A stretch of DNA of 64,000 nt from Acidimicrobiia bacterium (GCA_022827785.1 JAJEIM010000020.1:1-64000), one strand, 5' to 3'. Shown: positions 35,552 through 44,046, counted from the first letter of the stretch. Notes: generated by a model not told the origin, from the letters alone. Program-made: numbers and translations.

Positions 35552-36471
35552 GCGGGCTGCGGGCCGCCCTCGGCTTCCTGACCATCCTTCCGGGAGCACC
35601 ACGCACCCCTGCTGCCGGGCTGTCGAGGGCGCCCGCCTGGTTCCCGGTCGTGGGCCTCCTCCTGGGGGTGTTCGTCGCGGTGGTGGACGTGTTGTTCCGC
35701 CTGGCATATGTGATCCCCTCGTGGCCCACGGGTGCTCCCGAGCTCGAGTCCATACTGACCGGGCTCCGGGGAGCCCCGTTCTTCCTGGAGTTCGAGGCGG
35801 GCGGAACCACGCCGGGTGTCCACGGGCTGGTGGAGTTCCAGGAGATTCCGGTCCTACTGGAGGGGGTGGTGCTCGTAGCCGTCCTGGCGCTACTGACGCG
35901 CGGCCTCCACCTGGATGGCTTGATGGATACCTACGATGCCCTGGCGGGTGGGCACGACCGGGAGCGCCGGCTGGAACTCCTGAGGGATCCCCACGTCGGC
36001 GCCTTCGGGGTCGTCGCCGTCGTCCTTCTCCTGCTCGCCAAGGTCTCCGCGCTGGCCGCCCTCCCGGGGGAGAGCCGTCTCTGGACGATCGTGCTGGTTC
36101 CCTGCCTGTCCCGATGGGCGATCCTGGTCGTCATGGACCGGTTCCCGTACGTGCGTCGCGAGGGCCTCGGTACACCGTTCCTTCAAGGCAGTTGTCGGCG
36201 TAGCCTGCTGGCCGGTTCGGCTGTAGCCCTGGTAGCGACCGCAGTCCTGACCGGCCCGGTTGGCCTGCTGCTGGCCCTGGCGGCGGGCCTCGTCGCCTGG
36301 GCGGTCGGGGCGTGGGCAAAGCGACGTATCGGGGGCGTGACCGGTGACATCTACGGCGCCGCCTGCGAGACGAGCGAAGCCGTGGTGCTCGCGCTGGCGG
36401 TTGTCCTCACCCAGCGAGATGCGGGGGCGCTCAGCTCACCGCTTCTCGATCTCCTCGGCATGTCTGTCTGA
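35548..36471 (+). CDS. cobS: Adenosylcobinamide-GDP ribazoletransferase (cobalamin synthase)
   Basis: A 307-aa polytopic membrane enzyme that joins adenosylcobinamide-GDP to alpha-ribazole. Recognisable motifs are GFLTILP at the N-terminus, LLTRGLHLDGLMDTYDALAGG with the acidic metal site, LELLRDPHVGAFGVVAVVLL, and GGVTGDIYGAACETSEAVVL. A central insert of about 40 residues (ILTGLRGAPFFLEFEAGG) is longer than in E. coli CobS. It overlaps cobT (ATGA), and its 3' end overlaps a small antisense gene. Confidence 0.93.
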   Translation: MSGLRAALGFLTILPGAPRTPAAGLSRAPAWFPVVGLLLGVFVAVVDVLFRLAYVIPSWPTGAPELESILTGLRGAPFFLEFEAGGTTPGVHGLVEFQEIPVLLEGVVLVAVLALLTRGLHLDGLMDTYDALAGGHDRERRLELLRDPHVGAFGVVAVVLLLLAKVSALAALPGESRLWTIVLVPCLSRWAILVVMDRFPYVRREGLGTPFLQGSCRRSLLAGSAVALVATAVLTGPVGLLLALAAGLVAWAVGAWAKRRIGGVTGDIYGAACETSEAVVLALAVVLTQRDAGALSSPLLDLLGMSV

Positions 36472-36624
36472 GGCCGGCGGCTTCCGGTGGCGCGTCTCAG
36501 CGCTGTCCAGCAACAGCCGCCGCTCGCCGAGCATCGCTCGCGCCTCGTCGGCGGCGATCTCCAGCCGCTGCTGACGTGCGCGGAAACGACTAGCCCCGAA
36601 CGCGGGCGCAGGCTCCGCCAGCAT
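36436..36624 (-). CDS. Small charged helical protein coupled to the sterol-reductase-like gene
   Basis: A 62-aa frame starting at an ATG that shares one base with the sterol-reductase-like stop (TGATG), a classical coupling arrangement. The product (MLAEPAPAFGASRFRARQQR, then EIAADEARAMLGERRLLLDS) is strongly amphipathic and charged, with no membrane segment. Its 3' end overlaps cobS on the other strand by 36 bp. The evidence is the coupling plus protein-like composition; no family was recognised. Confidence 0.42.
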   Translation of the reverse strand: MLAEPAPAFGASRFRARQQRLEIAADEARAMLGERRLLLDSAETRHRKPPASDRHAEEIEKR

Positions 36625-37808
36625 CAATAGATGCCGGGGATGATACGGTACGGCACCTTCTCCTGGTACTCGGCCCACTTCTCCTGGCCGTACTTCTCGG
36701 TGCAGGCCACGTCGTCTTGCCGCTGGCGCGTGGTGAACAACCAGATAGCGAAGGCCAGGTAGGCCCACGACCAGGCGACGCCCAAATATCCGAAGGAGAG
36801 GCCCACTGCCACGGCGAAGAGGAACTCGCCCATGTAGTTGAAGTGGCGGGCGACGCCCCAGAAACCGCTGATCAGGATCTTGCGGTCGCCGGCCTGGATG
36901 TAGCGGGGCTCGATGATCCCGAGGAACTTGCGTTCGGGCCAGCGCTTGAAGGTGTACTTCTGGATGTTGGCGCCCCGGGCGATGCCCCATCCGACCAGGA
37001 ACAGGGCGGAGGTGCCGATGACCCGGACGTAGGTCCAGGCGGTCGAGAAGCCGGGGTCGGGGTAGGCGGCCATGCCGTACAGGGGGAGGATGTAGAGCCA
37101 GCCGTAGGCGATGTTGTCGCCCCAGAACATCTTGAAGCCCATCCGCTCGTGGAGGAGGTCGTAGGTGTAGAGCCGGACGCGCTCGAAGATGTGGTCGTCG
37201 AACACGTAGAAGGTGTAGATGGCGGCGTAGACGAAGACGCCGGGGTTGACTTCGTTGGTGGGGCTGAACTGCTCGTAGTGCCAGGCCGCGCCCGACATGG
37301 CATTGATGCCGAGCATCGTGCTGCCCACGACGTAGAAGGTCATCTTGAGATCGAGGCGGTCGTTGAAGAAGCGGATCTCCTGGATGCGGCCGACGTAGAA
37401 TTCGACAAAGGGGTTGCGGTCCCTGGTCTTCGGCTGGGTGAAGACGGCGATGGCCGTGAAGAGCACTGCGAAGCCGGTGCCGCCGGCGACTGCGTAGAGC
37501 GAAGTGCGGTAGAACCACTCGCGCTCCAGCCCGGGGATGACCTCGAAGCCCCAGACGAGGTTGGCGATGACGAAGACGAGGAGGCCGTTGAGCCGGTACC
37601 TGCGGGGCTTGCCGGTCCTCTCGTCGGTGGCGTATCCGAGGACCCACTTGCCGGGCAGGAGCACCGCCAGGATCGAGAGGGCGATGAAAACTATGAGGGG
37701 GGCGAAGAGGGCGGCGACCTTGTCTCCCGTGGAAAGCTCGAACAGGTGCTCAATCCCAAGCCACTCGACGATGGCTGGACCCCTTCCTCGGTGGCGCCGG
37801 GCCCTCAT
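36624..37808 (-). CDS. Sterol-reductase-family (ERG4/ERG24-like) membrane protein
   Basis: A 394-aa polytopic membrane protein. The C-terminal third carries the hallmark of the sterol C14/C24 reductase and isoprenylcysteine-methyltransferase-like fold: SGFWGVARHFNYMGEFLFA, then CTEKYGQEKWAEYQEKVPYR and IIPGIY at the very end. The N-terminal part has NPFVEFYVGRIQEIRF. Eukaryotic members reduce sterol double bonds with NADPH; bacterial members are rarer and their substrates (sterols, hopanoids or other polyprenoids) are mostly unknown. The start is uncertain: ATG 37808 lacks a good ribosome-binding site. It lies between cobS and the cobQ remnant on the opposite strand. Confidence 0.8.
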   Translation of the reverse strand: MRARRHRGRGPAIVEWLGIEHLFELSTGDKVAALFAPLIVFIALSILAVLLPGKWVLGYATDERTGKPRRYRLNGLLVFVIANLVWGFEVIPGLEREWFYRTSLYAVAGGTGFAVLFTAIAVFTQPKTRDRNPFVEFYVGRIQEIRFFNDRLDLKMTFYVVGSTMLGINAMSGAAWHYEQFSPTNEVNPGVFVYAAIYTFYVFDDHIFERVRLYTYDLLHERMGFKMFWGDNIAYGWLYILPLYGMAAYPDPGFSTAWTYVRVIGTSALFLVGWGIARGANIQKYTFKRWPERKFLGIIEPRYIQAGDRKILISGFWGVARHFNYMGEFLFAVAVGLSFGYLGVAWSWAYLAFAIWLFTTRQRQDDVACTEKYGQEKWAEYQEKVPYRIIPGIY

Positions 37809-37972
37809 GCTGAGGGGCTTGCCAACGATTTCCAGCTTACAGAACCGGCCTGGGCCGCGGTGTCTGCAGCGAAGAGCAGTTGGCAGTCGATCACGCCCGT
37901 GCTTGATCTCGGCAAAGCCGAACGTGGTTGAAGGGTGTGGCGGCGCCGGCCCGGCATCTAGTCTGTCCATCC

Positions 37973-38085
37973 ATGCGCGCCATCATGATCCAGGTACCGC
38001 CTCGAGTGCGGGCAAGTCCCTGATCGTGGCCGGACTCTGCCGAGCAGCCGCCCGGGAGATCGTTCCCGAGGCCTTGCATGCATAG
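37973..38085 (+). pseudogene. Remnant of cobQ (cobyric acid synthase), N-terminal stub
   Basis: From ATG 37973 the sequence reads MRAIMIQ, then shifts frame by one base at 37992–37995. In the new frame it continues GTASSAGKSLIVAGLCRAAARE. Joined, these match the opening of CobQ (RAIMIQGTASSAGKSLxVAGLCR), including its P-loop-like motif. After about 30 residues the similarity ends and a stop follows at 38083. About 450 codons of the enzyme are missing. The next gene, a CobC-like phosphatase, starts inside the remnant. Loss of CobQ fits a salvage rather than de novo pathway. Confidence 0.68.
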
Positions 38086-38707
38086 GTGGTTCCTGGTACG
38101 GCATGGCCAGACGGAATGGAATCGGGTCGGGCGGGCGCAGGGCCATTCCGACCCACCCCTGAACGCGGAGGGCCGCGGCCAGGCGCGGGCGGTCGCCGAC
38201 CGTCTTGGACAGGTCGAGTTCGCAGGGGCCTACACGAGCGACCTGAGCCGCGCTGCGGCAACGGCGGAAGCCATCATGAGCGGCCGTGATACCCCTCTGA
38301 TCCGCAGGCGTGACCTGAGGGAGCAGAACTTCGGCGAGTGGGAGGGCCTGACCTTCGAGGAGGTTAGGAGCAGGTACACCGGTGAGTACGAGGAGATGCT
38401 CGAACAGAATCCGGCGTTCGTTCCCCCAGGGGGCGAGAGCGACACGGATCTTCTCGCCCGGATGGCGGGCACCGTGGCCCGTATAGCGCAGCGGCACGCC
38501 GGCGCCGGCGGGAACATCCTGGTGGTCACCCACGGGGGCGCCATACGCGCCATGATCGTTTCCTTGCTCGAAGCGCCCGCCGATTCGTTGTGGCAAATCC
38601 GGCTGTCGAACGCCGGGTTGTCCATCGTCACTACGTTCGATGAGGGCGGAGCGACCATCGATCTGCTCAACGACACCAGCCATCTGGGGCCGGGTTTCGA
38701 TGTCTGA
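38078..38707 (+). CDS. Histidine phosphatase, probable alpha-ribazole phosphatase (CobC-like)
   Basis: A 209-aa member of the phosphoglycerate mutase/histidine phosphatase family. The catalytic RHGQTEWN is at residues 8–15, SDLSRAAATAEAI follows, EQNFGEWEGLTFEE holds the proton-donor Glu, and VVTHGGAIRAMI holds the second His. The family acts on many phosphomonoesters; the CobC role (dephosphorylating alpha-ribazole phosphate or adenosylcobalamin phosphate) is inferred from its overlap with cobU. The ATG lies inside the tail of the cobQ remnant. Confidence 0.8.
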   Translation: MHRWFLVRHGQTEWNRVGRAQGHSDPPLNAEGRGQARAVADRLGQVEFAGAYTSDLSRAAATAEAIMSGRDTPLIRRRDLREQNFGEWEGLTFEEVRSRYTGEYEEMLEQNPAFVPPGGESDTDLLARMAGTVARIAQRHAGAGGNILVVTHGGAIRAMIVSLLEAPADSLWQIRLSNAGLSIVTTFDEGGATIDLLNDTSHLGPGFDV

Positions 38708-39275
38708 CGGCACGCGCCGGGCCGTGGCTCGCCCCGGTGAGCTCGTCCTCCTCCTCGGAGGGGCTCGCTCCGGTAAGAGCACCACGGCGGAGCGCATGGC
38801 ACGGGACGGCGGAAGGGTGCTCTTCATCGCCACCGCAGAAGCCCTCGACGGGGCGATGCAACGGCGCATAGCCGAGCACCGCCGCTACCGACCGGAGGCT
38901 TGGGACACTCTGGAGGAGCCGATCCATCTGGCGAGCGCGCTCCGACCACTCGCCGACCGCTACGACACGTTCGTCCTCGACTGCCTCACCATGTGGGTGA
39001 GCAACCTCCTCCTCGCGAGGGAAGAGGCGCCGGATACGGAGAGCACGATCCTCGAGACAGTCGGCCGCCTGCTCGACCTGATCGCCACGGCCGGCGGCAC
39101 GTGGATCGTGGTCAGCAACGAAGTCGGCCAGGGCATCGTGCCCGCGTCGCCGCTCGCAAGGGAGTACCGGGACGTGCTGGGCCGCGTGAACCAGCTGGTC
39201 GCGTCGAGGGCGGACAGGGCCTACCTGATGGTGGCCGGCCTGGCCCTGGAGCTCGACTCGGTGGAGCATCCGTAG
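38700..39275 (+). CDS. cobU: Adenosylcobinamide kinase / guanylyltransferase
   Basis: A 191-aa CobU/CobP. The N-terminal P-loop is LLLGGARSGKSTTAERMA. The family motif RIAEHRRYRPEAWDTLEEP includes the guanylylated His. VLDCLTMWVSNLLL, WIVVSNEVGQGIVP and EYRDVLGRVNQLVA complete the fold. It phosphorylates adenosylcobinamide and transfers GMP to it, giving the substrate of CobS. The ATG at 38700 overlaps the phosphatase stop by 8 bp. With CobS, CobT and the phosphatase it makes a complete lower-ligand assembly set. Confidence 0.95.
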   Translation: MSDGTRRAVARPGELVLLLGGARSGKSTTAERMARDGGRVLFIATAEALDGAMQRRIAEHRRYRPEAWDTLEEPIHLASALRPLADRYDTFVLDCLTMWVSNLLLAREEAPDTESTILETVGRLLDLIATAGGTWIVVSNEVGQGIVPASPLAREYRDVLGRVNQLVASRADRAYLMVAGLALELDSVEHP

Positions 39276-39324
39276 GCGGGTGTCCGATAGGGTGGGGCCG
39301 GTATGTCGCGTCCCGGGGAGGCAC

Positions 39325-40674
39325 ATGCAGATCACGACGTTCAGGACCGACGGACTGGGCGACAGCACGTACCTGCTCACCCACGACGGGGGCGGCGTGG
39401 TCGTCGATCCTCAGCGCGATGTGGAGCGGTTCGAGCGATCCGTCCTCGATGCGGGCATACGTCTTACGCACGTCCTTGAGACCCATATCCACAACGACTA
39501 CGTGTCGGGCGGGCGCGACCTCGCCCACCGGACCGGCGCCCGGCTCGTGCTGCCGGCGGCCGCCGGCGCAGCCTTCGACCACCTCCCTGCATTCCACAAC
39601 GAGGGCCTCCCCGGCGGATCGGTGGTGATCCGGCCGCTGCATACGCCCGGCCACACGCCGGAGCACATGAGCTACGTGATCCTCCTTGATGGGGAGATCG
39701 TGGCGGTCTTCTCGGGCGGAAGCCTGCTGGTGGGTTCTGCCGGGCGGCCTGACCTGCTCGGCGCCGACCGGGCCCGCCAACTCGCCCGGCTCCAGTACCT
39801 GTCGGTCCACCGGCTGGCCGAGCTTCCCGATGAGACGGGCCTGTATCCCACCCATGGCGAGGGGTCGTTCTGCACCGCGTCAGGCGCCGGGCGGTCGGTC
39901 TCGACCATCGGGATGGAGCGGCGGACCAACCCGGTGCTGGCCTACCCGGACGCAGACGCCTTCGTGGAGGGGCAGCTGGCCGGTCTGCAACCCTTTCCCG
40001 CCTACTACGCACACATGGGGCCGATCAACCTCATGGGGCCCGAGCCCCTGGCGAGTCCGGAACTCGACGTGCTGGACCCGTCCGACCTGCCGGACGATGC
40101 CGGGCTGGTCGACATCCGGCCCCGCGCCGCCTACGCGGCCGGGCACATTCCGGGATCGCTGGGGTTGGAGATGAGCGATCAGGTAGCCGTGTGGGCCGGG
40201 TGGCTGCTGCCCTTCGACACCCCGGTGGTGCTGGTGGCCGAGCCCGGCCAGGATGTGGAGGAGGTGGCCCGCCAGTTCGGACGGATCGGCTTCGACAGCG
40301 TGCTGGGTGTGGTGTACGGGGTGTCGGGCTGGACGCAGGCCGGGGGCTCCCTTGCGTCGTTCGAGACCAGGACCACGGGCGAGTTGGCCGAGGCCATGAT
40401 GGCGGGCGAGGATCTCCAGCTGCTGGATGTCCGTTCTCCCGGAGAGTGGGAGGCGGGCCACCTCGAGGGGTCCGTCCACCGGTACGTGCCGCAACTCAAG
40501 GAAGGCCTTCCGGACGGGTTGGATCGGTCGGACTCGGTGTGGGTGACCTGCGGGAGCGGCTACCGCGCCTTTGTGGCCAGTGCCTTTCTGGAAGCGGCGG
40601 GCATGCGCCCGGTCGTGGTGACGCCGGGGGGCGTGCCCGACGTGGCGGAGCGGCTCTCCCGGCTTACCGCCTGA
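39325..40674 (+). CDS. MBL-fold hydrolase with two rhodanese domains
   Basis: A 449-aa protein. Residues 1–235 form a metallo-beta-lactamase domain with the metal motif THIHNDYVSGG, TPGHTPEHMSY and the persulfide-dioxygenase-like GAGRSVSTIGMERRTNPVL. Two rhodanese domains follow (about 255–345 and 360–449). The first lacks a catalytic Cys (VLVAEPGQD); the second has one in VTCGSGYRA. Related proteins act on glutathione or low-molecular-weight persulfides and sulfane sulfur. ATG 39325 has GGGGAGG upstream. It stands 49 bp after cobU, but the functions seem unrelated. Confidence 0.85.
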   Translation: MQITTFRTDGLGDSTYLLTHDGGGVVVDPQRDVERFERSVLDAGIRLTHVLETHIHNDYVSGGRDLAHRTGARLVLPAAAGAAFDHLPAFHNEGLPGGSVVIRPLHTPGHTPEHMSYVILLDGEIVAVFSGGSLLVGSAGRPDLLGADRARQLARLQYLSVHRLAELPDETGLYPTHGEGSFCTASGAGRSVSTIGMERRTNPVLAYPDADAFVEGQLAGLQPFPAYYAHMGPINLMGPEPLASPELDVLDPSDLPDDAGLVDIRPRAAYAAGHIPGSLGLEMSDQVAVWAGWLLPFDTPVVLVAEPGQDVEEVARQFGRIGFDSVLGVVYGVSGWTQAGGSLASFETRTTGELAEAMMAGEDLQLLDVRSPGEWEAGHLEGSVHRYVPQLKEGLPDGLDRSDSVWVTCGSGYRAFVASAFLEAAGMRPVVVTPGGVPDVAERLSRLTA

Positions 40675-40905
40675 CGGCGATCCTCTGCCACGGCGGTCCC
40701 ATCTCCGAGCCCTCCGACTGCGGGGAGGCCCCGCAACTCCTTCCGAGACCCAACGGGTTGGTGGGCGCGTCCAGCATCGAGCGCCTTACGACCGGAGCAG
40801 CCATCGTCGATCGTCTTGCCCACTTCCGCGCGGTGCGCAGATGAGATCACGCCATCGGGTGAGCCGGTCCGTATCGCCCTGCTCCGGCAGGCGGGTGGCC
40901 GGTAG

Positions 40906-41300
40906 ATGGCCCGGCGGTCCGGAGCCCAACCCGGCGGAGGCGGAAGGGCACCGAGGCTGACGCCGAAGGTACGAAGAACCTTCATAGCGTTGCTGCTGGC
41001 GATGGCTATCGCCGGGATGGACTACACCATCGCGTCCACGGCCCTTCCGACCATCGTCGGCGAGATGGGCGCTCTCACGCTGCTTCCCTGGGTGCTGACC
41101 GCCAACGTGCTGGCGTCCACGGTCACGGTTCCGCTCTACGGCAAGTTGTCGGATGTCTTCGGTCGCCGGAGGCTCATGCACGTCGCCATCCTTCTGTTCG
41201 TCCTGGGCTAGTGCGCTGCAGGCCTGAGCCAGAACATCGGTCAGCTCATAGCTTGCCGGGCGGTACAGGGAGCCGGATCGGCCGGCCTGATGCTGCGAGG
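40906..41300 (+). pseudogene. MFS drug-exporter remnant with internal stop
   Basis: The first 101 codons read as the N-terminus of a DHA2/EmrB-type major-facilitator exporter: LAMAIAGMDYTIASTALPTI, then WVLTANVLASTVTVPLYGKL and SDVFGRRRLM. A TAG at 41209 interrupts it. The same frame continues CAAGLSQNIGQLIACRAVQG and AGSAGLM, the next helix of this family, then degenerates and runs into the neighbouring ABC gene. Eleven or more helices are missing. Both an internal stop and a 3' truncation are present, so it is a pseudogene rather than a sequencing slip. Confidence 0.82.
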
Positions 41301-41326
41301 TCCCGGCCCGGTCGGGAGCCGGCCCC

Positions 41327-42136
41327 TTAAGGGTTGAGCAGGGTACCGAGCCGCCGTCCGGCCACCATGAGCCCGACCGATCCGATCGCGATCAGGTAGG
41401 CAACGTGCCCGAAGATCCCCAGGTCGAAGGAGCGGAGGGTGAAGGCCCGGATGAGCTCGACCCCGTGATACAGGGGGGAGAGCTGGGTAAGCGCCCGGAG
41501 GGCGGGCGGGTAGACGTCGAGCGGGTAGAAAGTGGCGCTGAACAGGAACAGCGGCAGCATGAACGCCACGACCAGGTCGAAGTCCTGCCAGCTACGCATG
41601 AAGGTGGTGGCCGCCATGCCGACCGCTCCGAAGGCGAAGCCGATCAGGGTCGCCGCCGGTATGGCCAGGATCGCCAGCGGTGTCGCAACCAGGCCCATCG
41701 CCGCCATGACCACGACGAACCCGGTCGAGTAGAGGACTCCGCGGATCAACGACCAGGTTATCTCCCCGATGGCGATGTCCCACGGGCGGAGGGGGGTGGC
41801 CAGGATGGCGTCGTAGATCTTGCCGTACTTGAGCTTGATGAAGATGTTGATGGTCGACTCGAACACCGCCCCGTTCATGGCCGACGCCGCCAGGAGAGCC
41901 GGCGCTACGAAGGCCGCGTAGCTGAGGGTGGTACCCCCCGGACCGGCTACTTCTCCGACCAGGCGGCCCATCCCGACCCCCAGCGAGAGCAGGTAGAAGA
42001 CCGGCTCGAAGAAGCCCGACACGAGGATCATCCACGCCCGCCGGTAGACGAGCATGTTGCGCTCTATCAGGCGCTGGGCGCGCAGCCCTACCAGCGGAGG
42101 CGGCAGGACCCGGAGTACCAGGGTGCGGGTGGTCAT
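41327..42136 (-). CDS. ABC-2 type transporter permease (second of pair)
   Basis: A 269-aa ABC-2 membrane protein with six transmembrane segments and the family hallmark around FESTINIFIKLKYGKIYDAI, then TPLRPWDIAIGEI and FPLFLF-type ends (LPLFLFSATFYPLDVYP). The ATG at 42136 overlaps the stop of the paired permease (ATGA). With the upstream permease and ATPase it forms an exporter of the daunorubicin-resistance/NodIJ type; the substrate is unknown. It ends facing the MFS remnant. Confidence 0.88.
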   Translation of the reverse strand: MTTRTLVLRVLPPPLVGLRAQRLIERNMLVYRRAWMILVSGFFEPVFYLLSLGVGMGRLVGEVAGPGGTTLSYAAFVAPALLAASAMNGAVFESTINIFIKLKYGKIYDAILATPLRPWDIAIGEITWSLIRGVLYSTGFVVVMAAMGLVATPLAILAIPAATLIGFAFGAVGMAATTFMRSWQDFDLVVAFMLPLFLFSATFYPLDVYPPALRALTQLSPLYHGVELIRAFTLRSFDLGIFGHVAYLIAIGSVGLMVAGRRLGTLLNP

Positions 42137-42912
42137 ACGTTCAGCCGCCGGGTGAAGAAGCGGTAGGTCAGGGCAACCCCCACGACGAACACCAGGACCA
42201 GGTATCCGACGTGTTGCCAGGCCGGAAGGGCCGAGCCAGAGCCCAGGGCCACCCGTCTGGCGAGTTCGACCGCGTGCCACAACGGCGTGACGGTCGCTAC
42301 GGACCGGAGCCAATCTGGAAGCTGGGTGACCGGAAAGAAGGTGCCCGAAAAGAGGTACATGGGCGTTATGCCGAACCGGAAGACAGCGGTGAGCGCTTCG
42401 GTGTTCTCCCGGTTGGCGGTGAAGGCGGTCATCGGAGCGACCGTTGCCATGCCGATGAGTATCCCGATGGGCGCCAGGGCCAGGGCGGACATGGGCGAGA
42501 TGGCTCCCAGGGCGGCCGCTACGCCCCCGAAGATCACCGAGACCATCAGCACCCGGATGCCGGTCCAGATGAAGTGACCTCCGACCAGGCCACGGGTACC
42601 GACCGGCGAGGCGACCACCCCGTGGTAGGAGCGGATCCACTTCATCCCGGTGATCACCGGGAATGACCCCTCAGCCGCCCCGGACTGCATGGCGCTGGCG
42701 ACTAGGAGTCCGGGGGCGAGGAAGGCCAGATAGCTGAAGTCCTCGAAACCGGGAGGACCCGTCCCACGGTCCACCAGCGATCCGAGGCCCAGGCCCATCG
42801 CCACCAGGAACAGGGCCGGGGTGACGAACGAGGAGAACGCCGACCCTTTCCAGACCCTTCGGTATGCGATGGCGTTCGCCTCGACCACCCGCAACGCTCC
42901 CGGTACTTGCAT
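42133..42912 (-). CDS. ABC-2 type transporter permease (first of pair)
   Basis: A 259-aa ABC-2 permease: RRVWKGSAFSSFVTPALFLV near the N-terminus, SAMQSGAAEGSFPVITGMKW, the coupling helix SYHGVVASPVGTRGLVGGH and FSGTFFPVTQLPDWLR. It is a paralogue of the downstream permease, so the transporter is probably a heterodimer. It begins 13 bp after the ATPase stop and overlaps the second permease by four bases. Confidence 0.88.
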   Translation of the reverse strand: MQVPGALRVVEANAIAYRRVWKGSAFSSFVTPALFLVAMGLGLGSLVDRGTGPPGFEDFSYLAFLAPGLLVASAMQSGAAEGSFPVITGMKWIRSYHGVVASPVGTRGLVGGHFIWTGIRVLMVSVIFGGVAAALGAISPMSALALAPIGILIGMATVAPMTAFTANRENTEALTAVFRFGITPMYLFSGTFFPVTQLPDWLRSVATVTPLWHAVELARRVALGSGSALPAWQHVGYLVLVFVVGVALTYRFFTRRLNV

Positions 42913-42925
42913 CAGCCGATCCGTG

Positions 42926-43849
42926 TCAGTCGACCAGGGTGCGTCCGGTCAGCTTGAGGAACACGTCCTCGAGCGTGCTGCGGCGCACCAGCGCGCTCTC
43001 CGGCCGGAGACCGAGGCGGTGTACCTTCCCCAGAGCCGAGTCGGCATCGGATGTGTAGAGAAGCGCCCGATCGGCCAGCAGCTCGACCCGATCGGCCGTC
43101 TCGTGGAGCCCCGGTCCGGCCGGCTCCAACTCTCCGATCGGGAAGCGCACCTCCAACACCTCGCGGGTTGCATGGGTCTCGATGAGACCGCGGGGTGACC
43201 CCTCGGCGACGATGCGGCCCCGGTCCATGATCACCAGCCGATCGCATAGCTGCTCGGCCTCGTCCATGTAGTGGGTGGTGATGATCTGGGTGACCCCGTC
43301 CTGCTTGAGCCGGTAGAGACGATCCCACAACACGTGGCGGGCTTGGGGGTCGAGTCCCGTGGTCGGCTCGTCGAGGAGCAGCAGGTCGGGCCGGTTGATC
43401 AGGCCCCGGGCGATAGTTAGGCGCCGCTTCATCCCGCCCGAGAGCGGATCCACCCGCGACGTGCGGTGGTCTCCGAGCTGGGCGAAGTCGATCAACTCCT
43501 CGATTCGAACCCGGATCTCGCGGCGCGGGAGGTCGTAGTAGCGGCCGTAGATGTACAGGTTCTCCTCCACGCTCAGCTCCATGTCGAGCGAGTCGTCCTG
43601 GGGTACCACCCCCAACCGGGACCGGATGCGTCGGCCGTCCTTGGCCGGATCGAGACCGAACACGCGCAGTCGCCCGGACGTCACGGGGGAGACGGCGCCG
43701 ATCATCCGCATGGTGGAGCTCTTGCCCGCACCGTTGGGACCGAGGAAGCCGAACACCTCCCCGGAGGGGACGGAGAAGGCGATGGCGTCGACTGCGGTGA
43801 AGTCGCCGAATCGCTTGGTCAGATCGGCGGCCTCTACCAGGGGATGCAT
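42926..43849 (-). CDS. ABC-2 type transporter ATP-binding protein
   Basis: A 307-aa ATPase of the drug-export subfamily: GPNGAGKSSTMRMIGAVSP, the Q-loop GVVPQDDSLDMELSV, the signature DPLSGGMKRRLTIARGLI, LLLLDEPTTGLDPQARH, and a C-terminal domain of about 85 residues ending LEDVFLKLTGRTLVD, as in NodI/DrrA proteins. It is the first gene of the leftward three-gene exporter. The upstream 197-bp spacer is shared with the Fe-S/NrfD gene on the other strand. Confidence 0.92.
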   Translation of the reverse strand: MHPLVEAADLTKRFGDFTAVDAIAFSVPSGEVFGFLGPNGAGKSSTMRMIGAVSPVTSGRLRVFGLDPAKDGRRIRSRLGVVPQDDSLDMELSVEENLYIYGRYYDLPRREIRVRIEELIDFAQLGDHRTSRVDPLSGGMKRRLTIARGLINRPDLLLLDEPTTGLDPQARHVLWDRLYRLKQDGVTQIITTHYMDEAEQLCDRLVIMDRGRIVAEGSPRGLIETHATREVLEVRFPIGELEPAGPGLHETADRVELLADRALLYTSDADSALGKVHRLGLRPESALVRRSTLEDVFLKLTGRTLVD

Positions 43850-44046
43850 GGTCGCGAAACGTTACACGCGTCATCCGACCACGGGTCGGTAAACCTGTGG
43901 GCGAGTCGCCCCGCCGGCGCGAGCAGATCCGGGCCCGGACACGTGTCGCTCGGCTACGTCCCTGGCACGGAGCGTCCAGCACGACAAGTCGGATTACCCT
44001 TGAGGGGCCGGGGTTGCGCCCGCGGCCCGGGTTTAGAGGGAGTGCC

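Noticed and set aside
36717-37931. 404-aa plus-strand frame rich in Glu, Asp and Val
   Set aside because: It is the exact antisense of the sterol-reductase-like gene; its composition is the mirror of hydrophobic codons on the other strand, and no domain is visible.
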